DNA from: Desulfobulbaceae bacterium
GTDB lineage: Bacteria; Desulfobacterota; Desulfobulbia; Desulfobulbales; Desulfocapsaceae
Reading direction: 5' to 3'
DNA length: 41,881 nt
Assembly (NCBI GenBank): GCA_008933635.1
Contig: WBUQ01000020.1
Span: 1 to 41,881 of the forward strand
The notes under the pieces are model-generated. The model searched no databases and had not been told where the DNA came from. It was given only the letters and a program-made list of their open reading frames with translations. Positions 37,382 through 41,881 of this stretch are shown here, in pieces. The position numbers were made by a program, and so were the translations under genes. The stretch's first letter is position 1. Each line of letters begins with the position of its first letter.

Positions 37382-38323
37382 TCAGAAGAGCTGCAGACCG
37401 GAGAAACCCAGAAATGCCATGGCAAACTGACCCGCGACGATAAAGGCGATCGGCAGGCCTTTGAAGGTCGTTGGGATGTTGGCCAGTTCCAGCCGCTCCC
37501 GCACCGAGCTCATCAGATACAGGGCCAGCAGAAAGCCACCGCCGGCACCAAACGCCAGCATGAAGGTCTCAAACACGCTGTAATTGTTGTTGGCCATGAT
37601 CAGCGGTACGGCGATAATGACACAGTTGGCGATAACCAGTACCAGGTAAACTCCGAAGGAGTTGAACAGGATCGGGTTGACCTTGCGGAGGATGGTGTCA
37701 ACCGCCTGTACCGTCAGCGACACGAGGCCGATGAAGACGACGATCTGCAGAAAATTGAGTCCATACGGAATGAGGATGAACTGGTAGAAGAACCAGCTCA
37801 TCAGCGCCGAAGCAACCATGACGATGGTAAATACCACGCCCATCCCCTTGGCGGTTGTTTTCCTTTTCGAAGTGCCGAAGAAAACGCACAGGCCAAGGTA
37901 TTTGGTGAACACGAAGTTGTTGACCAGCAGTGCGGAAATCAAAATCGACAAGAGATAGCCGATATACGACTTTGCCACCTTCAGGCTTTCAATTTCGGCG
38001 CCACCGGCATCACGAATCGACACGACATGGGTCTTGGCCGTATTGAGCGGTTCAGCGAACAGCAGGGACACGCTTCGACCATCGCCGGAGATTCCGACCT
38101 TCTGAACCTCAAGCCGGATATCCGGATCAGATTCCTCGAACACTGTATACATCCCTCCATCCTGCATCGTGGTCTTATCGACCGGAGCATGGTAGGTGAG
38201 GATGATTTCGTTCTCCGCCCCGAATTTCTGTCCACTCGCCAGTTCCGCAGCCTGGAGCAGGACCGGAGCCAGAATGAACAGCAGGACCGCGGTCCAGTAT
38301 GTGAAGTGTCTGCGTATCATCAT
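37382..38323 (-). CDS. rnfA: Rnf complex subunit RnfA with exported N-terminal domain
   Basis: Integral-membrane subunit of the Rnf complex, here 313 aa instead of the usual about 190. The RnfA core starts near residue 118 (YIGYLLSILISALLVNNFVF) and has six membrane helices, with TKYLGLCVFFG and FGAGGGFLLALYLMSSVRERL. The first 117 residues are extra: a signal peptide (about 11-25, LLFILAPVLLQA) and a small beta-rich domain resembling SbsA/Big-type Ig-like domains (TTMQDGGMYTV, GDGRSVSLLFAEPL, KTHVVSIRDAGG). ATG 38323 overlaps the rnfE stop (ATGA) and follows GGGGAAG, so the extension is genuinely in frame with the operon. Confidence 0.93.
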   Translation of the reverse strand: MMIRRHFTYWTAVLLFILAPVLLQAAELASGQKFGAENEIILTYHAPVDKTTMQDGGMYTVFEESDPDIRLEVQKVGISGDGRSVSLLFAEPLNTAKTHVVSIRDAGGAEIESLKVAKSYIGYLLSILISALLVNNFVFTKYLGLCVFFGTSKRKTTAKGMGVVFTIVMVASALMSWFFYQFILIPYGLNFLQIVVFIGLVSLTVQAVDTILRKVNPILFNSFGVYLVLVIANCVIIAVPLIMANNNYSVFETFMLAFGAGGGFLLALYLMSSVRERLELANIPTTFKGLPIAFIVAGQFAMAFLGFSGLQLF

Positions 38324-38937
38324 TTCTTCCCCTTCGCCTGTTTGTAGGCAAGCTCGATCCAATTGAAAAAGGCCATCATCAAGCCGACCACGAAGAACCC
38401 GGCACTGGGCAGGATGAAGAACAGGAGAGGTTTGAAACCAAGGACATCGTAACCGAGAATCGCCCCGGAACCGAGAAGCTCCCGGACAAGACCTATGACC
38501 ACCATGCCGACCAGAAAGCCGAGTCCCATGCCGAGGCCATCCCAGAAGGAGTCCTGCGCCGATTCCTTGCAGGCGAACATTTCCAGCCGCATGGTGATAA
38601 TGGCGAAGGCGACGATCAGCTTGACGAAAATGCCCATCTTGGCGTAGGCTTCAGGGAGATAGGCGGCCAGAGCCAGATCGATGACGGTAACCCAGGTGGC
38701 GATGGTAAGGGTGTAGGTGGGAATACGGATTCGCGGATGAATCTTGTTCTTGAACAGCGATATGGTGACGCTGGAAAAGACCTGGACGAAGAGAACCGCG
38801 ATGCCCAGCATCACGCCGTTTATCACCGTGGTCGAAATCCCGACGGCCGGACACATCGACAGGGCCAGCTTGAAGATCGGATTCTCACTGAGGATTCCGC
38901 GAGCGATCAACTGCATGCTTGATTTATCGTTTGCCAC
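38320..38937 (-). CDS. rnfE: Rnf complex subunit RnfE
   Basis: Six-helix membrane subunit paralogous to RnfA with inverted topology, 205 aa. Landmarks are ENPIFKLALSMCPAVGIST near 18-37, LFKNKIHPRIRIPTYTLTIA near 61-80, TMRLEMFACKESAQDSFWDG near 115-134, and LVRELLGSGAILGYD near 150. The conserved cysteines in MCPAV and FACKE are placed as in NqrD/RnfE, where they bind an Fe-S cluster with the paralogue (family knowledge). It lies between rnfG and rnfA; its stop overlaps the rnfA start. Confidence 0.97.
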   Translation of the reverse strand: MANDKSSMQLIARGILSENPIFKLALSMCPAVGISTTVINGVMLGIAVLFVQVFSSVTISLFKNKIHPRIRIPTYTLTIATWVTVIDLALAAYLPEAYAKMGIFVKLIVAFAIITMRLEMFACKESAQDSFWDGLGMGLGFLVGMVVIGLVRELLGSGAILGYDVLGFKPLLFFILPSAGFFVVGLMMAFFNWIELAYKQAKGKK

Positions 38938-38957
38938 GTGAACTTCCTCTCAAATGA

Positions 38958-39842
38958 TTAGAACGCAACCTCGATCTTCTGTTCCGCCAGGGCGGTATCC
39001 AGAATATTGAGGCGATAGGCAAATTTTTTGACGATGCTCTTGACGCCGTTGTTGACCGAACGGCTGGAAATGGTGGCACCGGTCAGGGCATAGATATCTT
39101 TATCCCCGTACTTTTTCAGAATCTTCGCCGCATCTTCCGCAGCAATATCGCCCTCCAGTGCCTGAAAATACTCATCAGGCAACGGCTCCTTGACTACATC
39201 AAGGTCCTTCAGTTGCTCAAATGTCTTCCCTTTGAACTGATTCCTGAAATAATCCTGCTCTATTTCCGCGCCAAGCCCCGGATCCTCCTCATGCTCGAGT
39301 ATTTCGAGACCAAGCAGGGTGAATTTCGGGTCGGTGGCCAGCATCACCCCGATAAAGGTCTTGAAACCGGTAAACTTGCCGTCGAGAAGATAGGCGATCC
39401 GCTCGCCATTGTTGGTGACGATGATGGTCTGGTCGGCGAATTTCGCATCCTTGCCCGCGCCGACGATCCCATTCACCACCTTGTCACGTTCCTCCTTCTC
39501 AAGGACCTTGGCTTCATCTACCTCCACGGATTTGTTGTCGATAACCTTTCCGGAAAGATCAAGGGTGAGGAAGATGAATCCCTCCTTCCCCGACAGCAGA
39601 TAACCGATGTACTGGCTCTGTTTATCGGAAACAATATAACGGTACACTTCGTGCAGAGCCATGCTGTCGGGAATCGGCTTGTCCGCCGAATACCCGAGCA
39701 GGGCATATCGAACCTTCTGTTCGTTGACGTGCTCGTTGTGCTTCTTGGCCTTGTTGGTGACGATGAAGGCTGAGCCCATGACCGTGGCGGCCAGGATACA
39801 GGAGACTGTCAGCCGGATTATGATAGTGAATATATCTTTCAT
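38958..39842 (-). CDS. rnfG: Rnf complex FMN subunit RnfG
   Basis: Membrane-anchored subunit with covalent FMN facing the periplasm. One N-terminal membrane helix (about 8-28), then the FMN-binding domain; the attachment motif is LTGATISS with Thr257 as acceptor. EHEEDPGLGAEI near 183-194 is diagnostic. At 294 aa it is longer than many RnfG (about 200), with the extra residues mainly in the region 45-150. The start codon lies inside the rnfD stop and GGAGG precedes it. An FMN transferase (ApbE) needed for attachment is not in this window. Confidence 0.96.
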   Translation of the reverse strand: MKDIFTIIIRLTVSCILAATVMGSAFIVTNKAKKHNEHVNEQKVRYALLGYSADKPIPDSMALHEVYRYIVSDKQSQYIGYLLSGKEGFIFLTLDLSGKVIDNKSVEVDEAKVLEKEERDKVVNGIVGAGKDAKFADQTIIVTNNGERIAYLLDGKFTGFKTFIGVMLATDPKFTLLGLEILEHEEDPGLGAEIEQDYFRNQFKGKTFEQLKDLDVVKEPLPDEYFQALEGDIAAEDAAKILKKYGDKDIYALTGATISSRSVNNGVKSIVKKFAYRLNILDTALAEQKIEVAF

Positions 39843-40891
39843 CGGCTACCTCCCTGGGGCGGAGCGAACCGCCGCGGCTTGAACCAGCCGTCGAGGACCG
39901 GGCTCAGCGGATTCATCAGCAGAATGGCGTAGCAGATGCCCTCAGGATATCCGCCCTTGAGCCGGATCATCACCGTCAGCGCGCCGATCCCGAAGCCATA
40001 GACCAGCTGCGAAACCTTGTTGGTCGGACAGGTCACATAATCGTTGGCCATGTAAAAGGCGCCAAGCAGGGCGCCACCGGTGAGGATAGCCAGCAGCGGA
40101 TCACCGCTGAAGTACGTCTCGCCGCCGAAGATCCAGGACAGCAGGGCGATTGTCCCCAGTACCGATACCGGAATATGCCAGGTAATATATCCCCTGTAGA
40201 TCAGATACAATCCGCCAAGGACAATGAGGAAGCCGGAAGTCTCACCGATGCAGCCGGGTCGCCATCCCATGAAAAAAGACCCGTAGAGGGAGGTTCCCGC
40301 ACCGAACATCTCGGTAAAGGCGGCCATGCCCTGTTCCTTGATGACCGCAAGCGGTGTGGCAGTCGACACGGCACTGACTCCTTCTCCGAGATAGGAAAAG
40401 ACAGCCATATCCTGAAGTGGCGGTAGCCACGCCGAGGTCATCGCTACCGGGAAAGTCGCCAGCAGGAAGGATCTGCCCAGCAGTGCCGGATTGAAGATGT
40501 TATAGCCGATGCCACCGAGGATGTGCTTGCCGATGTAGATCGCCATCACGGCCCCGAGTACTGGCAGCAGCGGCGATACCCCGGGCGGAATGACAAAAGC
40601 CAGCAGCATGCCGGTTATGACCGCGCTGCCGTCCCTGACCGTGACCCGCCGGCCGAGGAGTTTCTGACTGGCGGCCTCGACCGCCACGCAACTGGCGACC
40701 GAAACAGCGGTGATGAGCAGGACCTGGATACCAAAGACGAAGACAGACAGAAGCAGCGGCGGTATCAGGCAGGCCACGATGGTCCACATGATCTTTTCAA
40801 CCGATTCATGGCTCTTCACATGGGGAGAGATGGAGACCTTCCACTCTCGCAATGCGGGAGATGACTGGTTTTCTGGTGCTAGCGGTTCGAT
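39839..40891 (-). CDS. rnfD: Rnf complex subunit RnfD (putative ATC start)
   Basis: Membrane subunit of the Rnf complex with covalent FMN; about nine helices, FMN-attachment motif STATPLAV, the family N-terminal ISPHVKSHESVEKIMW and the C-terminal GGYPEGICYAILLMN. The start is unusual. No ATG or GTG lies in frame after the last upstream stop. A TTG at 40852 has no Shine-Dalgarno, whereas AAGGAG (40899-40904) lies exactly 7 nt before ATC at 40889-40891, giving 350 aa beginning (f)Met-Glu-Pro-Leu-Ala. I use the ATC as the likelier start; the TTG form would have 337 aa. Confidence 0.9.
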   Translation of the reverse strand: MEPLAPENQSSPALREWKVSISPHVKSHESVEKIMWTIVACLIPPLLLSVFVFGIQVLLITAVSVASCVAVEAASQKLLGRRVTVRDGSAVITGMLLAFVIPPGVSPLLPVLGAVMAIYIGKHILGGIGYNIFNPALLGRSFLLATFPVAMTSAWLPPLQDMAVFSYLGEGVSAVSTATPLAVIKEQGMAAFTEMFGAGTSLYGSFFMGWRPGCIGETSGFLIVLGGLYLIYRGYITWHIPVSVLGTIALLSWIFGGETYFSGDPLLAILTGGALLGAFYMANDYVTCPTNKVSQLVYGFGIGALTVMIRLKGGYPEGICYAILLMNPLSPVLDGWFKPRRFAPPQGGSR

Positions 40892-40965
40892 GGCGTATCT
40901 CCTTCAGAAACGTTGTTCAAACTGGAGGTTCCGGGCGTGTCGGTAATCTGTTCCGGTAACCTCAT
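40879..40965 (-). CDS. Possible 28-aa leader ORF between rnfC and rnfD
   Basis: ATG 40965 opens a 28-codon frame (MRLPEQITDTPGTSS...) that ends in TAG 12 nt inside the proposed rnfD ATC start and contains rnfD's AAGGAG. A weak AAAGG precedes it. It could couple rnfC translation to rnfD or be chance. Confidence 0.2.
   Translation of the reverse strand: MRLPEQITDTPGTSSLNNVSEGDTPSNR
40899..40904 (-). promoter_or_regulatory. Shine-Dalgarno that decides the rnfD start
   Basis: AAGGAG on the minus strand, 7 nt before an ATC codon in the rnfD frame and 46 nt before the only alternative (TTG). Confidence 0.6.
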
Positions 40966-40977
40966 GACCTTTGATTC

Positions 40978-41881
40978 CTATCTCTTTGCCTTCATCTTGG
41001 CCAGACGGACAAATTGGACCAGGGGCCGCTTCGCCGGGCAGACGTAGGCGCAGCTGCCGCATTCAAAGCATTCGAACACTCCGAACTGGGCGGTGTCCTC
41101 AGGCCGGTTGGCCTCGACATAGATGCCGATTTCCTTCGGCTCAAGCCCCATCGGACAGGCTTCGAGACACCAGCCGCAGCGAATGCACTGGGAGTGCGGT
41201 GTTGTATCCACCTCGTCGTCGGCCAGGAAAAGCACCGCCGATGTCGTCTTGGTCACCGGAACATCGAGATTGGAGACCGCAAATCCCATCATCGGTCCCC
41301 CCATGATAACCTTCGCCAGATCGGGTTTCAGACCGCCAAGGTAATGAACGATATCGGAAACCCTGGTCCCGACCTTGACCAGCAGATTGGCCGGCCTGGC
41401 AATTCCCTTGCCGGCAATGGTGACAACCTTTTCGTAAAGCGGTTTGCCGAGGACCACCGCATCGCGGGTGGCTCTGGCCGTCGACACATTCTGCACCACG
41501 ACCCCGACCGCCGAGGGGAGGGCCATTGCCGGCACCTTGCGGCCGGTGATGGCCTGGATCAGCTGTTTCTCCGACCCCTGCGGGTATTTCACCTTCAGGG
41601 CCTGCACCGTCACGGAATACTCGGCGGTCGAACCGGCACGGGCCGCCTCGGTCATCGCCAGGATCGCGTCCGGTTTATTGCTCTCGATACCGATCTGGCA
41701 TTGCCTGATGCCGAGGATCTTCAGGATAATTTTCGCCCCCTCGACAATATCAGCAGCGTATTCCAGCATCTGCCGGTGATCTGAGGTGATATACGGCTCG
41801 CATTCCGCTCCGTTTAGCAGCAGGGTATCGATAGGGTTGTCGGGAGGAGGGCTCAACTTGACATGGGTCGGAAAACCGGCA
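40978..41881 (-). CDS. rnfC: Rnf complex subunit RnfC, partial (5' end beyond window)
   Basis: C-terminal two thirds of the NADH-interacting membrane-associated subunit. The frame stays open to the window edge, so the N terminus, including the Gly-rich NADH site, is missing. Visible are the FPTHVKLSPP region at the edge (family-typical), LLLNGAECEPYITSDH, the SLBB-like middle, IMGGPMMGFAV, and two 4Fe-4S motifs CIRCGWCLEACP and CFECGSCAYVCP. The protein ends soon after the second cluster, so it is the short form without the long repeat tail of E. coli RsxC. It is the first visible gene of the rnfCDGEAB operon. Confidence 0.96.
   Translation of the reverse strand, partial: AGFPTHVKLSPPPDNPIDTLLLNGAECEPYITSDHRQMLEYAADIVEGAKIILKILGIRQCQIGIESNKPDAILAMTEAARAGSTAEYSVTVQALKVKYPQGSEKQLIQAITGRKVPAMALPSAVGVVVQNVSTARATRDAVVLGKPLYEKVVTIAGKGIARPANLLVKVGTRVSDIVHYLGGLKPDLAKVIMGGPMMGFAVSNLDVPVTKTTSAVLFLADDEVDTTPHSQCIRCGWCLEACPMGLEPKEIGIYVEANRPEDTAQFGVFECFECGSCAYVCPAKRPLVQFVRLAKMKAKR

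Overview
The window is a gene-dense, GC-rich chromosomal stretch (about 35 protein genes on both strands, short gaps, many ATGA start/stop overlaps). It looks like an anaerobic or facultatively anaerobic member of the Desulfobacterota (the former Deltaproteobacteria, for example a Desulfobulbales- or Desulfuromonadales-like lineage). That placement is inferred from the gene set: an Rnf complex, a single-chain ADP-forming acyl-CoA synthetase, two aconitases, a DUF3124 protein, MJ0042-type zinc-ribbon proteins and a PIN-PhoH ATPase. It has not been tested by phylogeny. I see no rRNA, tRNA, CRISPR array, insertion sequence, integrase or phage gene, so most of the window reads as core chromosome.

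Layout. (1) 75-3602 +: a helical unknown, an M24 aminopeptidase, a PIN-PhoH ATPase and a small unknown. (2) 3688-7383 +: mitochondrial-type aconitase, then a DHH-CBS phosphodiesterase, facing Lon protease (7433-9856 -) across a hairpin terminator. (3) 10311-15644 +: a complete livJHMGF branched-chain amino-acid ABC operon, with a structured leader and a strong terminator-like hairpin between livJ and livH. (4) 15626-17356 -: an alkaline-phosphatase-superfamily membrane transferase, divergent from a second, AcnA/IRP1-type aconitase (17574-20321 +). (5) 20397-21046 -: a Fur-family regulator translationally coupled to a tiny Cys-rich winged-helix protein, divergent from an ABC-2 exporter pair followed by TatD and TcdA (21255-24714 +). 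(6) 24978-27845 -: an EamA permease and two zinc-ribbon proteins. (7) 27969-30883 +: DHFR and an ADP-forming acetyl-CoA synthetase, then PilZ (-), DUF3124, a dienelactone-hydrolase-family protein, a ModF-like tandem ATPase, a lipoprotein and a second EamA permease (all +). (8) 36458-41881 -: rnfC(partial)-D-G-E-A-B, ending in a strong terminator.

Functionally the window combines energy conservation (Rnf, ATP from acyl-CoA), TCA-cycle capacity, amino-acid uptake and metal or redox sensing. No wholly new multigene system is evident. The most unusual points are: an RnfA carrying a predicted exported N-terminal domain; rnfD with a good Shine-Dalgarno placed before an ATC codon; a ModF-like ATPase whose two halves have complementary motif losses, leaving one consensus ATP site; a Fur/Cys-rich regulator/exporter group with Cys clusters in separate proteins; and 49 open codons behind the amber stop of tcdA.
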